A stretch of 64,000 bases of DNA from CAVPDG01 sp963702535 (GCA_963702535.1 CAVPDG010000004.1:372001-436000), one strand, 5' to 3'; shown: positions 1 to 10,015, counted from the first letter of the stretch. The notes: generated from the letters alone by a model not told the origin. Numbers and translations: made by a program.

Positions 1-772
1 AATTGGGCTATTGTGAACACATTTCGCACACGGAGGTGGCAGAGATACTAAAAAAAACGAACTGAAACCACATCTGAAACGAACTTGGTGCATTGGGAAA
101 CTGGATAGTCGCTTTCTGGCGCGTATGGAACAGATTCTGGCGCTCTACGCTTTGTCCTATGATCCGGCTTATCCAGTGGTGTGCTATGATGAACGGCCGT
201 GCTTTCTGATTGGCGACCAGATCGAACCAGTGGCGATGCAAAGTGGACAGGTTCGCAAAGAACACTATGCCTATGAAAAGAATGGCTCCTGTGCTTTACT
301 GGCGGCCATCGAACCTCTGACCGGATTTCGGTTGGCGCAAGTTCACCAACGGCGTACCAAGAAAGAGTACACCTTGTTTTGTCAGGCTTTGGCGGCTGCG
401 TTTCCCCAGGCAACCAAAATCCGGCTTGGTACAGGACAATCTCAATACTCATGACACCAGTGCTTTCTATGAAAATCTTCCAGCCGATGAAGCCTAGGCT
501 TTGGCAGATCGTTTTGAGTTCTACTTCACGCCTAAGTCGCCAGTTGGCTGAATATGATCGAGATTGAATTCTCTGCACTGACACGACTGTGTTTAGATCG
601 CCGAATACCATGCCAAGAGCAACTTGAACACGAAATTCTGTCCTTGGTTGCTCAACGTAAGGCTGATAAAATCAAGATCACCTGGCAATTTTCTGTGCAA
701 TCAGCTCGTTCAAAGCTCAATTCGCACTATGTTAAGGTTCAGTCTGACAACGAAAAGTTCAAGGAAACTTAG
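1..772 (+). pseudogene. Broken IS630-family transposase (left part cut by window edge)
   Basis: This is the DDE domain of an IS630/Tc1-type transposase spread over three frames. The coding trace enters at about position 50 and runs to the first aspartate motif (VVCYDE) near 180. The frame then slips near 435, where the next readable part begins with VQDNLNTHD, the second aspartate motif. It meets a stop near 496 and slips again near 535, resuming with WLNMIEIEF, which carries the final glutamate, and ending at 772. The family protein is normally one frame (or two with programmed shifting) of about 340 residues. The internal stop plus two shifts mean this copy is dead. The N-terminal helix-turn-helix lies outside the window. 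Confidence 0.85.
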
Positions 773-920
773 TTTACGGTGTACTAAAGTTATCACTCAT
801 ATAATTGTTAGGGTTTGGAAATTGGTGGAGTATGGGGATAAACCATCCGAAGACACATTATTTTGGCTGGATTATGGTTACGATTATTATCAACAATGGC
901 AAGCCGACCCAATTAATTAA
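773..920 (+). other. AT-rich gap with possible tail of a disrupted gene
   Basis: One frame here stays open to a TAA at 918-920 and reads like a real acidic, aromatic-rich C-terminus (it ends in YYQQWQADPIN). It may be the last piece of a gene destroyed by the flanking insertion elements. It has no start and I recognise no family. Its stop overlaps the TTAA that is duplicated around the neighbouring IS701 element. Confidence 0.25.
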
Positions 921-2440
921 CCGACTGTTGTACTTTGACAATTTAGCTTGGTCATGATACGGTTAGCCCTCACGGAACATCTTGTGGAGGGCGAAACCCA
1001 TGCAACTTCCGATAGTCGCTCCTGCTCCCATAGTGGCTGCCCACGCTGGGGCATTCCAGGATCTATTTGAGAACCGTCGGCAATTCCAGCATTTCCAGAA
1101 TTACTTGACGGGACTGATGGTTCTGCCCAACAAGAGCCTGGCCAACATTGCTCGCTGTGTTGTGGAGAGCGCCGACAAAACCAATCTCTCCCGCTATTTT
1201 TCGGAAGCGCCGTGGTTTGAAGAGCAGGTCAACCAACGCCGCATTCACTATCTGCTTGAACAGACGAAAGCGGTTCGCAAGAGTAAGGAGGCTTCTGCCT
1301 TGATCCTGGATGACACCTTGTGCAAACACGTTGGCAGTCTGTTTGAATATGTGGCCCGTCACTACGATCATAGCGATAACAGCTATCCTCTAGCCCACAA
1401 TCCAGTCACCAGCCACGATGTGAGCGGCCCGGTGCGTTTTCCGGTCGACCTGCGGATTTATCGTCGGTATGAAGAACTGACCCGCTGGGAAGAATTTGTC
1501 CACAAGCATTTCCCCGAGCGGGAAATCCCGGCGAAAAAGAAGGAACGCAACCACCTGCATCGGGAAGCCGATCCGGTTTTGCTGAAAGACCCAGAGTTTG
1601 CCGGGTTGCACGAGCAATTTCGCACCAAAATTGAGCTGGGCATCGAGCTGATCGAAGCGGCGATTGCTGATAAGCTGCGTTTCGGCTTGCTACTGTTCGA
1701 TGGCTGGTACCTGGCCGAAGAGTTGATCCAGGTGGCTAAACGCCGCAAAAAGGACTGGATCAGCATCTTGAAGAAGAACCGCAACTTGGAAACCAACAGC
1801 TTTGCCTTGAAAGATGCGACCGGGCACGCGATCCAGATGGAAGGGCCGCATATCGCAGTGCAAGACCTGGTGACACTCATCCCCGCCAACGCTTTCCGAG
1901 AAGTCAAAGTGGGAGCGAAGAGCTACTGGACCTTCACAATCAGCGTGCGCATACCGACGTTAGGGAAAATCCGCATTGTCATCAGCTACGAAAATGCAGA
2001 GCTGAGCGGGAGCTACGTTACTTTGGTCACCAATCGAGTGGACTGGAACGCCCAAAAGATCATTGCCACGTATTTGCTGCGCTGGCCGATTGAGACCTTT
2101 TATCAGGATGGGAAAGAACATCTAGGGTTAGATGAGTATCGCATGCGAGATGCTAAAGCCATTGGAAAACATTGGTGTCTGGTGTTCACAGCTTACTCCC
2201 TTCTGCACCTGGATTGTTTGCCGCCATCACTGGATAAAGGTCAGCGCCCGATCAAAACCATCGGAGAAGCATGCCGCCAGCAAGGCCAAGCCCTTATTCA
2301 GAAGTTGATTGGGTATGTTAATGTGCAGTTACAGCAAGGTCAATCAATGGAGGATATCTTCGTGTATCTATTTGCCAAACAGCAGGCGGTCCTACCATCA
2401 TGATGTTCGGCCAGCCGGATGCTAAATCACAACACTCGAG
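921..2440 (+). mobile_element. IS701-family insertion sequence, apparently intact
   Basis: The element is about 1,520 bp and carries one transposase gene. The left end reads CCGACTGTTGT and the reverse complement of the right end reads CTCGAGTGTTGT, giving imperfect terminal inverted repeats. TTAA sits directly outside both ends (917-920 and 2441-2444). This fits the 4-bp YTAR target duplication known for IS701 elements. An inverted remnant of a closely related right end lies at 5214-5300. Confidence 0.8.
1000..2403 (+). CDS. IS701-family DDE transposase
   Basis: The gene encodes a transposase of about 467 residues that catalyses cut-and-paste movement of its element. All three acidic motifs of the IS4/IS701 fold are visible: LILDDTLCKH near residue 100, LLLFDGWYLAEE near 235, and the YLLRWPIETFYQDGKEHLG signature (Y-(2)-R-(3)-E-(6)-K type) near 365-385. 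The ATG at 1000 is preferred over the in-frame TTG at 982 because a GGAGG ribosome site (986-990) lies nine bases before the ATG. The frame is uninterrupted and both ends of the element are present, so it may be active, in contrast to the other insertion elements in this region. Confidence 0.9.
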   Translation: MQLPIVAPAPIVAAHAGAFQDLFENRRQFQHFQNYLTGLMVLPNKSLANIARCVVESADKTNLSRYFSEAPWFEEQVNQRRIHYLLEQTKAVRKSKEASALILDDTLCKHVGSLFEYVARHYDHSDNSYPLAHNPVTSHDVSGPVRFPVDLRIYRRYEELTRWEEFVHKHFPEREIPAKKKERNHLHREADPVLLKDPEFAGLHEQFRTKIELGIELIEAAIADKLRFGLLLFDGWYLAEELIQVAKRRKKDWISILKKNRNLETNSFALKDATGHAIQMEGPHIAVQDLVTLIPANAFREVKVGAKSYWTFTISVRIPTLGKIRIVISYENAELSGSYVTLVTNRVDWNAQKIIATYLLRWPIETFYQDGKEHLGLDEYRMRDAKAIGKHWCLVFTAYSLLHLDCLPPSLDKGQRPIKTIGEACRQQGQALIQKLIGYVNVQLQQGQSMEDIFVYLFAKQQAVLPS

Positions 2441-2450
2441 TTAAATTAAT

Positions 2451-3109
2451 ATGCTCAATTCAAAGAATACAGCCATGACTAACTTTCGACAGAAGACACA
2501 TTGGATTCCGAATCCGAAACGTGCGTGCCGTCAACTGATTTTTCACCTTCTCCTACTATTTATTGCTTTTATGATATCGGGATGTGGCTCAACATCACCG
2601 AAACCATATGTGAACCCAAAGTTAGGCGTCCAACTGGAAAAAGGTGATAATTGGAAAGCGGTATACACCGAACGAAATGGCCGAATTATATTAAGTGCCT
2701 ACTTGGGTATTTGGCGCAGGAAATCGGCACGGATAGAGATTTAGGGAACTCTTGTCATTTTAGTTCCTCTTTCGATAATAATATTTTAGCGTGGGATATA
2801 GAGAGAGTTCGAAATCTATATGGTTTAGATTCGGTCAAAATCATTCAAGAGCCGATAAAGGTTGAAACCGATGAATATAAAGTTTTCAAAGCCGTTATCG
2901 CAATCCCAACGGAAGCGATGATGGATTCTAATAAAATACAGGTTGGTAACCGAGGTCCTGATATTATGCAGACCATAGATATGTATGCAATATCGGATCG
3001 AGGATATACCATATGGGCATACATTTATGAGGGTGATGACGAGACTTTAAATAGACAGGCACAGGAGATCGTATCAAGCGTTCGATCGGCCTGCCCGATT
3101 GAACAATAA
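2451..3109 (+). pseudogene. Putative lipoprotein, frameshifted
   Basis: The first frame gives a signal peptide with a lipobox (FMISGCGS, cysteine near residue 46), followed by about 50 residues of mature protein. It stops at 2744 after a one-base slip near 2710. The second frame continues as a coherent soluble domain (GYLAQEIGTDRDLGN onward) to 3109. Joined, they make a lipoprotein of about 215 residues of unknown family. The start lies only 10 bp from the IS701 right end and has no ribosome site; a second ATG is at 2475. The native promoter and perhaps the true start were probably removed by the insertion. Base composition is clearly more AT-rich than in the core genes to the right. Confidence 0.55.
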
Positions 3110-3212
3110 TACAGTACATCTGATTTGAAATGATTAAATCGATACATGGACTTCGAAGGTCTGAATATTAACACCAAGATCAATCAGTAACAAGTGCCGC
3201 AGAAGGTGGCCG

Positions 3213-4635
3213 GTCAGGTACACTACCGAGAGTTACAGCTACAAAACCAACAGCGGCAACCTGGCGAGCAAGACGGGCGTGGGCAGCTATAACTACACCG
3301 CGCAAGACGCCAGCTGCCCGGAAGGCGCTCTGGCGAGCCGCCCGCACGCCGTGACTTCCACCGTGGGAGCAACCACTACCCTGTACTGCTATGACCGTAA
3401 CGGCAACATGACCCGCCGCGACCCGAGCGGTACGGCGGTGTATAACTTCCAGTACGATGCCGAAGGCCGCCTGACTACGGTCAGCGGCAGCGCCACAGCC
3501 AGCTTTGTTTTCGACGGTGACGGCAACCGCGTAAAAAGCACGGTAGGGGGCGTGACTACGGTGCATATCGGGGCGTATTTCGAGTGGACGGGCAGCACGA
3601 GCACGATGAAGAAGTACTCCAGCGCGGGTGGAGTGCGGGTGGCGATGCGCACCGGCGCCAGCACACTCTACTTCATCCTGAGCGACCATCTCGGTAGCAC
3701 CTCCGTGACGACAGACAGCAACGGGGCGCTGCTGACCGACAACCGGTACAAGGCATGGGGGGAGGCAAGATTTGCCAGCGGGACGCTGCCGACGAAATTC
3801 ACTTACACGGGGCAGTACAGTTATGTGGCGGATTTCGGGCTGATGTATTATGGGGCTAGATGGTACGACAGCGCTTTATCCAGATTCGCGCAGGCGGATA
3901 GCGTCATCCCGCGGCCGGGGGATCCGCTAGCGTGGGATCGATATGCGTACGTGTTGAACAACGCGCTGAAATATATTGACCCCACGGGGCATATGAGCAG
4001 CTCTGCGATCCATGATAGCGATGGAGATGCGCAATGCAATGATTTATACCGTTGTTTGGACAAACATGGAATTCTCAAACTTCTTCTAAAAACTGTTACC
4101 CAACCTTTTTATGATCCAGAGGCCGATTCCTATGGCAGTGTTACCGTGGAATTCTCCGTTGGAGATCCAAAGTATGAGCCTATCGACCCTTTTGGTGAAG
4201 CTCAGCCAACCAGCAATCGAATGGATCAACTTTTCAGGTGGATGAATTTGGGATTGATAAGCCTTAAAGATTACTTTAACTCATCCTCGTTATCTGGAGT
4301 AAAACCTAACGCGCAAATTACAGTGTATTACAACGCATATAGCGCAATAAATCCATCCCATGATTTTGGCATTGAAGTGTCGGGGATGTGGGTGGTAAAC
4401 AATTCCGAGACAACTCTAATTCTAGAAAATGCTTCGATGTATGGAAACTCCAACGACAAGACTTCTGATTTATTTAAATTCCCAAACTGTTCCAGCTGGT
4501 GAAATGACTTCCATAAATTTACACGGTCCCAATTTCCAAACGCTTAAGGTCAGTACGTTTATCTATATGAAGACCCTATCTGGCACACCAGTTATCGTGC
4601 CTGTTATTTTATATCCATTTGGGTACATGGAATAA
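3213..4635 (+). pseudogene. RHS-repeat protein, C-terminal fragment with variable tail
   Basis: The open frame begins without a start inside RHS/YD repeats (RNGNMTRRDPSG, YDAEGRLTTVSG). It continues through the RHS-associated core (ILSDHLGSTSVTTD, YKAWGEARFASG, YYGARWYDSALSRFAQAD, DRYAYVLNNALKYIDPTGH) up to about 4000. After the core comes a divergent, AT-rich tail of about 190 residues, the position where polymorphic toxin or effector domains sit. The reading frame stops at 4502, but a one-base shift near 4485 restores a plausible tail that ends at 4635. Full RHS proteins exceed 1,000 residues, so only the C-terminal third survives here. The tail matches no toxin family I can name. Confidence 0.75.
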
Positions 4636-4669
4636 AGAGACGGATATCTTTAGATACATATGAGGCAAT

Positions 4670-5200
4670 ATGTCTACACTTTATCAACCCAAACGTATTA
4701 ATTGTCTACTGGGGGTGTTAATGTTAACAATCATATTTCTGGCGGCTTGTTCTGATCACTCTATATCAGAGAAGGAGAGTGCCTTTCGTGATCTATTCTC
4801 GAATATTGAATTTAATAAGGATTTTCAGATCTCAGTTGATCGAAATCAAATAAATCTAAAAGAAGGCCCGTTTATTTTTCTGGGTTTGGAAAACTTGTCG
4901 TCATCAATGATAGATTTTCCAAGAGATGATTTTGGTATAAGTATACTCACCTACTCTAAAGCGAATAATCAATGGCAAGAGATAAACAATGATATTACCT
5001 ATATAACGGAGAAAGCACCAAAATTATATCCCAAGAACCAAGGCCCATTAAGATTTTTGGGTATAACTGTATCACCAACGATCGATAACATTGACCAAGA
5101 CGTTGATATTCGTGTTGTAGTCACTGGAACGATAAGTGAGGCTCAAGAGAATATTGAAAAACAAGTGGGAGCTTTTATCGACATCACGCTGACTCCATAG
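4670..5200 (+). CDS. Putative lipoprotein downstream of the RHS tail
   Basis: The protein has 176 residues. Its signal peptide ends in a clear lipobox (IIFLAACSD, cysteine near residue 27), so it is likely anchored on the outer face of the membrane. The mature part is predicted soluble and rich in N, D and I, with beta-type segments (GPFIFLGLENLSSS, DVDIRVVVTGTIS). I recognise no family. It starts 34 bases after the RHS tail and shares its AT-rich composition, which suggests they arrived together. Genes in this position sometimes encode immunity partners of RHS toxins, but nothing in the sequence shows that role here. Confidence 0.6.
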   Translation: MSTLYQPKRINCLLGVLMLTIIFLAACSDHSISEKESAFRDLFSNIEFNKDFQISVDRNQINLKEGPFIFLGLENLSSSMIDFPRDDFGISILTYSKANNQWQEINNDITYITEKAPKLYPKNQGPLRFLGITVSPTIDNIDQDVDIRVVVTGTISEAQENIEKQVGAFIDITLTP

Positions 5201-5213
5201 CGATATTAATACT

Positions 5214-5300
5214 TGACTGTTGTGATTTAGCATCCGGCAGGCCGGACATCACGAGTGTAGGGTAGCCTGCTGCTTGGCAAAAAAGATAAACAAAGTTGGT
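5214..5300 (-). mobile_element. Inverted remnant of an IS701-family right end
   Basis: Read on the minus strand this stretch matches the last 85 or so bases of the element at 921-2440. Shared blocks include TGTTGTGATTTAGCATCCGG and GCCTGCTG(C/T)TTGGCAAA, i.e. the terminal repeat plus the transposase C-terminus. Similarity fades beyond about 5300. It lies opposite in orientation to the intact copy and closes off the lipoprotein/RHS segment. Confidence 0.75.
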
Positions 5301-5585
5301 AAGCTTTTGAACGCACCATTTCCTCGTTGCTTTGCCATAATCTAAACATCGCCTGATTATCGTCGCTCGCGGGTTCCCGGAGGCACTTAGTCAACCCGGT
5401 AGGCCAGAGGGTATCCGCCTGACTGTGGTCCAGTTTTCATCGTTATATTCGGATGGGATGTGGCGAGTAGACGCAGGAGGATTGGTGCGTTCAAAAGCGA
5501 ACGCACCCTACTTGCTGACCCCATCTGCAACACCGTATTAATCATTAGGGATATAGAAACGATATAATCATGAGAGAAAATCGAA
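5301..5585. other. Intergenic stretch without a gene
   Basis: No convincing reading frame is visible. It contains a half copy of the hairpin repeat (TTTTGAACGCACC near 5306-5318) and a full copy at 5484-5507. It lies between the IS701 remnant and the IS21 left end and looks like accumulated insertion debris. Confidence 0.5.
5484..5507. repeat. Short hairpin repeat, copy 1
   Basis: A 9-bp perfect stem (GGTGCGTTC / GAACGCACC) encloses AAAAGC and is followed by CTACTTGCTG. The same hairpin and following bases recur at 9115-9139, flanking the IS21/CPBP segment. Confidence 0.6.
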
Positions 5586-5676
5586 TGCAAGAAAGACAAT
5601 TGCGGATTCCGGTGAAATCGCACACATTAAACGGAGCATGCCGCACAGTTAGGGGAGGGAAAACACTGGTCATGGA

Positions 5677-6440
5677 TTATTGTACATCAAGTGTGCGGCA
5701 TGGACCGGAATCCGCGCAATTTTCTTTGGGAATCGCCAGGAGAGAAATCCGATAGGCATTATGAATGGCACGATCCAGGATTGCATCTGCAAGGGTGGGA
5801 TCTGGGAAAGCGGGCATGCCATTCTGCGACAGGCACCTGGGATGCAATAATCGTCGCTGTTTTTCCAAAGCGGTCATCAAACACTTCTAACAAATCCTGT
5901 GCTGCGGATAAGGGGATTGGATCGCGCATCCAGTCATCCAGGATAAGAACATCGGTCTTGATCAGCGAGCGCAAGCAGGTTGAGGTAGGAGCCATCCTGC
6001 CGGGCCCGATCGAGGGCATGCAAAAAGCGGGAGGTACGCAGATAGCGGACGGATATAACCCAATCGACACGCGGCAGCGCCCAGAGAACAGGCTAAAAAC
6101 GATTTACCTGTGCCAGTGGCTCCCAGGATCAGAATATTGAGGGCTTTATCGACCCAATTGCATTGGGCCAGTTCAAGAACAAGGCGGCGTTCTAACCCAC
6201 GTTCGGGGGAAAAATCCAGGTCTTCGATCGGTGGCCTGCATGGGGAAATTCGGCCAGTTTCATCCGGCGTTGGATGCGGTTGTCTGAGCGGCGGGTGCAT
6301 TCCGCCTCAACCAGCAGGAGCAGGCGTTCTTCAAAAGAGAGGGTTGGCGTATTGGGGATTGGCGTTTGTTCACGCAATCCTTCCCGAAAGGCGGGCATGC
6401 GCAGTTGAAGCAGTTTATCGAATAGCGTTTGTGAAATCAT
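5677..6440 (-). pseudogene. istB: IS21 helper ATPase IstB, frameshifted
   Basis: IstB is the AAA+ helper that directs target choice for the IstA transposase. The N-terminus (MISQTLFDKLLQLRMPAF) reads from 6440. The frame slips near 6240, where the Walker A part begins (LILGATGTGKSFLACSLG), slips again near 6070 before Walker B (TDVLILDDWMRDP), and again near 5830 before the C-terminal LADAILDRAIHNAYRI. At least three shifts break a protein normally about 250 residues long. Its start lies 12 bases after the istA stop, the usual istA-istB arrangement. Confidence 0.85.
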
Positions 6441-6451
6441 GGAGAGTATCC

Positions 6452-7999
6452 TTATTGATAATACTGGTTGCCGCGGATATTCTCATGCGTTGGGAGGGTT
6501 TCAACGGCTGGGGAACTGGTTTGTTGGCTGAGCCAGTCCAATTCTTCTTTGACGGCTTTATAGGAGAACATCCTGCGTTTCCAGGGCAGTCTGACAGGCT
6601 TGCTCCAGAAGGCATGTTGGGTACTTTTTTGCCAGGTTCAGAGATTCCCAGACAAGAACGGTAGGCTTGCTCGGGGAAAAGTGCGGGACTGGAGGGTGGC
6701 GGAGACCAGTTCTGCTGTTTGCGGTCCAATTGAAGTCGCCCATGGCACCAGTTGTTCGGCATTGATTTGCGCCACAAACTGATGATTGGGTGGCATGTGC
6801 TCACGCGGTGTGGTGAAAAACGGCCCTGGCGGAAATTGCGTGGATGAATCGCCACCGATTTTGCCCTGGTGAAAACCTCCACCATGTCGCTCGGTTGCCC
6901 GAATTTCCACTTCCTGATGGATGAAGGTATGGGGAACCGAGTACAGGTGTTTGTCAAATTCCACGTGGTAGTCAATGTGAACCCGAGCGGTTTTCCGCTC
7001 GGCATATTCATAAGGCTTTTCAGGCAGAGGCCCTCAGATTAGGCTGGTCGATCTCTTCAAATTCCACCCGGCGTGATCGGCCAACCGCCTGCATGTTCTT
7101 TGTTGATTGAACCATTCCAGTTGCTTCCCGGAGCGCCTGGTTCGCCTCATCGAGGCTGAAAAAGATGCGTTTGCGCAGCGGGGCAATGACCCACCGTTCT
7201 ACATTTTGCACTCCATTCTCGACCTTGCCCTTGTCTTTTGGCTTTCTCACCCGGGTTGGCAAGACGGCAAACTGATAATGCTCGGCCAGCGCCTGGTAAG
7301 CAGGATTGATATCCGGCTCATAGTAGTTGGGCTTTTCGTACTCCGGTTTTCAGGTTGTCCGGCGCCACAATCCGAACCACACCGCCGATAAAGTCAAATG
7401 CCCGCACATGTCCTTGGATCCAGTTACATTGGTTCTCGCTGGCTTGGGCTTCCGCATAGGTGTAATTGCTGGCGGGCAGCACGGCAACAAACACCGATGC
7501 TTCCCAGATTTCCCCGTTTTCTGGATTGATGATCGGTATCTTTACCCCGGCATAATCCACCTGCATTTGCTTCGCCACCCACATGTTCATGGCGCTTGCT
7601 TGGCTCTGCACGGCTTTTTTCCAGCGCTGGTAATACTCACAATACTGCGAGTATTGATATCCTTCCGGATGTTTTTCCTTGTATTCCATCCACAATAACC
7701 GCAATGTCACCCCTTTTTGGCGCAGCTCTTTCCGCACTTCTTCCCAATCTGGCAATGGGACGATGTCTTTTCGAGCACCGGTTCTGTGCTCTGGAAATAG
7801 CTTTCGATACAGTTCATCTTCGCTCAAGTTCCGGCAAGGGCCAGCTGAGCCCGGCTGTTTTAGCCCGTCGCAGGTATTCTCCAACAGTGCTGTTGGATAT
7901 TTTACAGGCTCCTGCGATTGCTCTGTTAGACAATCCTGCTTCATATTTCAAACGTAATATTTCTCTGATTTTCCTCAAGGTTAATCGCTCCTGGGCCAT
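6452..7999 (-). pseudogene. istA: IS21 transposase IstA, frameshifted
   Basis: IstA is the DDE transposase of IS21 elements. The N-terminal helix-turn-helix (LRKIREILRLKYEAGLSN) reads from 7999. After a slip near 7820 the frame continues through MQVDYAGVKIPIINPENG, the first catalytic aspartate region. Another slip near 7320 leads to KPKDKGKVENGVQNVERW, which holds the catalytic glutamate. Further slips near 7020, 6690 and 6570 precede the typical tail LPTHENIRGNQYY, which stops at 6452. With five or so breaks in about 510 residues the gene is dead, and the element could move only with a functional copy elsewhere. Confidence 0.85.
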
Positions 8000-8253
8000 A
8001 TCTTCCTCCTTGATTTAGAGGAGGATAAGCATGCCACATTTTGGATTAACCAGCGTTTTCTCTTGCCCCCGTTTTTGTAAAAAGTGTGCGCCTTACTCCG
8101 GAATGGGTGTGCGGCATGCTCCGGTTAAGCTGTGCGGCTTACTCCGGATTCACTGTGCGCCTTGCTCCGGATTTTGACAATGAACTTAGCCAGTATATAT
8201 ACCGATGAATTCGGGGTAATGGATGCTAATACTATTATTGTCACGAATATCAT

Positions 8254-9081
8254 ATGAAGCATAAAGCCGGTTTGGTAATTATTTGCATTTACTTTTTGGC
8301 TCTGTTTGCTCTGAATATATACCTATTGGTATCTCAGCCTTCTAACGCAACCGAGTCCGAAAAGTACCAATTCGTTGCTAAGTCAATATACTCCTTAGCT
8401 GCGATATCCTTTGCCTGCATAGCATTATTAGTATGGCTGGAAGCTAAACACCTGGCAAACTTTCACCTCGATCGTACTTCACTGCTCTTGCTTGTCATAT
8501 TCGGACCATTCGTACGTACAACCCCAAGATTGTTGGGTCAGCAGCCTTACCTGATTGTTATCTGGGTGTCTTGTTTATTGATCTTAATCAATATTATTCG
8601 CTACTGGTCGATAATTCCAAAGACGAACTTCAAATTGTCATCTTCGCTGGCGCTTACGATTGAACTCGGATTTTTCGCCATTTTGCTGATCGAATTTTTT
8701 CAGCCGGATCTGTATACACGGGGTGATCCTTTGACTTTTAATCCTGGGTTGAATATTATTCGAGAAATAATATATAACCTAGCAGCAGTATCGACCGTTG
8801 AGGAAATTCTGTGTCGAGGTTTTTTATGGGGGTACTTGACCCAAATCGGATTCAGCGAGAAAAAGGCATTCTGGACTCAAGGGATCATTTTTTGGCTCGG
8901 ACACCTATCTCGAAGCCTTGCGACACCGATCACTTTTTTTGTTACGATACCGATAACGACGTATATCTATAGCCAGATTGTGCGAAAAACAAACCAGATC
9001 TTCTGGTCGATCGTTGTCCATACAATTGTCAATGTTATCGTCCCACTAATCTTGACGATCTATTTTCTGCGACTTTTCTAA
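8254..9081 (+). CDS. CPBP-family intramembrane metalloprotease
   Basis: The protein has 275 residues with about eight hydrophobic segments. The three signatures of the CPBP (Abi/Rce1-like) family are present: VEEILCRGFLWG (the EExxxR motif) near residue 188, FWLGH (FxxxH) near 214, and HTIVN (HxxxN/B type) near 255. These residues form the membrane-embedded active site in Rce1-type proteases. In bacteria, members act in bacteriocin self-immunity, peptide maturation or regulated proteolysis; the substrate cannot be read here. The gene is AT-rich like the other accessory genes and sits alone between the IS21 element and a hairpin repeat. No strong ribosome site precedes the ATG. Confidence 0.8.
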   Translation: MKHKAGLVIICIYFLALFALNIYLLVSQPSNATESEKYQFVAKSIYSLAAISFACIALLVWLEAKHLANFHLDRTSLLLLVIFGPFVRTTPRLLGQQPYLIVIWVSCLLILINIIRYWSIIPKTNFKLSSSLALTIELGFFAILLIEFFQPDLYTRGDPLTFNPGLNIIREIIYNLAAVSTVEEILCRGFLWGYLTQIGFSEKKAFWTQGIIFWLGHLSRSLATPITFFVTIPITTYIYSQIVRKTNQIFWSIVVHTIVNVIVPLILTIYFLRLF

Positions 9082-9114
9082 TGTTCCACGAGCCAGCAGG
9101 TGAAAGTGAGTAGG

Positions 9115-9139
9115 GGGCGTTCAAAAGTGAACGCACCCT
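9115..9139. repeat. Short hairpin repeat, copy 2
   Basis: GGGCGTTC AAAAGT GAACGCACC forms a stem with one mismatch. It matches the repeat at 5484-5507 in stem, loop and following bases (CTAATTGCTG here). It follows the CPBP gene by about 30 bases and could also act as its terminator, though no U-run follows. Confidence 0.55.
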
Positions 9140-9268
9140 AATTGCTGCAGCCCCTGCCCTGGGAGGATATGAAAGTTTTTTTGCAGGCGTTGGCTCGAGA
9201 TCTGCTCAATCGCATAAAACCCAATCATTTGTAACGGTTCTGAAAGCTGCCCGGCTGATACCTTCTGC

Positions 9269-10015
9269 TTATTTTCTCCTGTTTTCTACGTACACGCCTA
9301 CTGCGGAGCGCATGAACTCCGCCAGGTCGGGGTGGACCTTGTCAAAGTTGGCTTTGAAGCGCGGGTCGTCGTTGTATAAATTCGCCAGCCCCAGGAGCTG
9401 GTCGAGATTTGGCGTCCAGAAGTAATCCATGTGCTTGCGCCAGCGCTCGATGCAAGCCTGCGCTTCGGGGGATGCGGGTCCTTTTGGCATTGCCAGGATG
9501 AGATCCTGGTAGATGGCATTGCCTTCTTCGCCGATGCGCTGCTTCTCGGCGGTGCTATAGCTCTTCCATTTCCGGTTGGAAGCTTTGACCGTTTCGGGAT
9601 CGTACATCTGCATGGCTTCTTTCTCGTATTCAGCCTGTTGCTCTTCGTTGAACACTTCGAATAATTGTTTATCATTCATGGCGGTTTTCCCTTTCAGATG
9701 GTCTATCGTCTTGTCCACGGTAGCGATCAGGCGCTCCAGGCGATCGATGCGCTTACCCAGCTCTCCTTTGTGCAATTCCAGTGCGCTCAAAACATCGAAA
9801 TCACGGCGTCCCATGATCTGCTGGATGTCTTCGAGCGGCATATCCAGCTCGCGGTAGATCAAGATCTGCTGCAAGCGCAGCAGGGCTTCCTCCCCGTAGT
9901 AGCGGTACCCGTTGGCGCCGACCCGGGACGGTTTGAGCAGCCCGATTTCATCGTAGTAGTGCAATGTGCGCGGCGTGATGCCTGCCATCCTGGAGAGCTG
10001 TTTGACCGTGTACAT
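9269..10015 (-). CDS. MerR-family regulator with TipAS effector domain
   Basis: The protein has 248 residues. Residues 1-70 are a MerR winged helix (YTVKQLSRMAGITPRTLHYY, then NGYRYY and a DMPLEDIQQIM helix). A dimerisation coiled coil follows, and from about residue 120 comes a TipAS-type domain ending in LANLYNDDPRFKANFDKVHP. TipAS domains in known proteins bind hydrophobic cyclic peptide antibiotics and switch the regulator to activation. The promoter just upstream has the 19-bp spacer typical of MerR targets, so autoregulation is likely. The start codon begins six bases after the -10 box, so the mRNA is probably leaderless. No efflux or resistance gene is adjacent. Confidence 0.9.
   Translation of the reverse strand: MYTVKQLSRMAGITPRTLHYYDEIGLLKPSRVGANGYRYYGEEALLRLQQILIYRELDMPLEDIQQIMGRRDFDVLSALELHKGELGKRIDRLERLIATVDKTIDHLKGKTAMNDKQLFEVFNEEQQAEYEKEAMQMYDPETVKASNRKWKSYSTAEKQRIGEEGNAIYQDLILAMPKGPASPEAQACIERWRKHMDYFWTPNLDQLLGLANLYNDDPRFKANFDKVHPDLAEFMRSAVGVYVENRRK

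Larger units (their letters stand above)
5590..8179 (-). mobile_element. Decayed IS21-family element
   Basis: The element contains broken istB and istA genes on the minus strand. Both ends carry the multiple short terminal repeats typical of IS21. On the right (8085-8175) four copies follow the pattern GTGCGSSTTGCTCCGG with slight variation. On the left (5605-5710) degenerate copies read CGGAGCATGCCGCACAG and AAGTGTGCGGCATGGACCGG. The outer ends are approximate and I found no clear target duplication. Confidence 0.75.
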
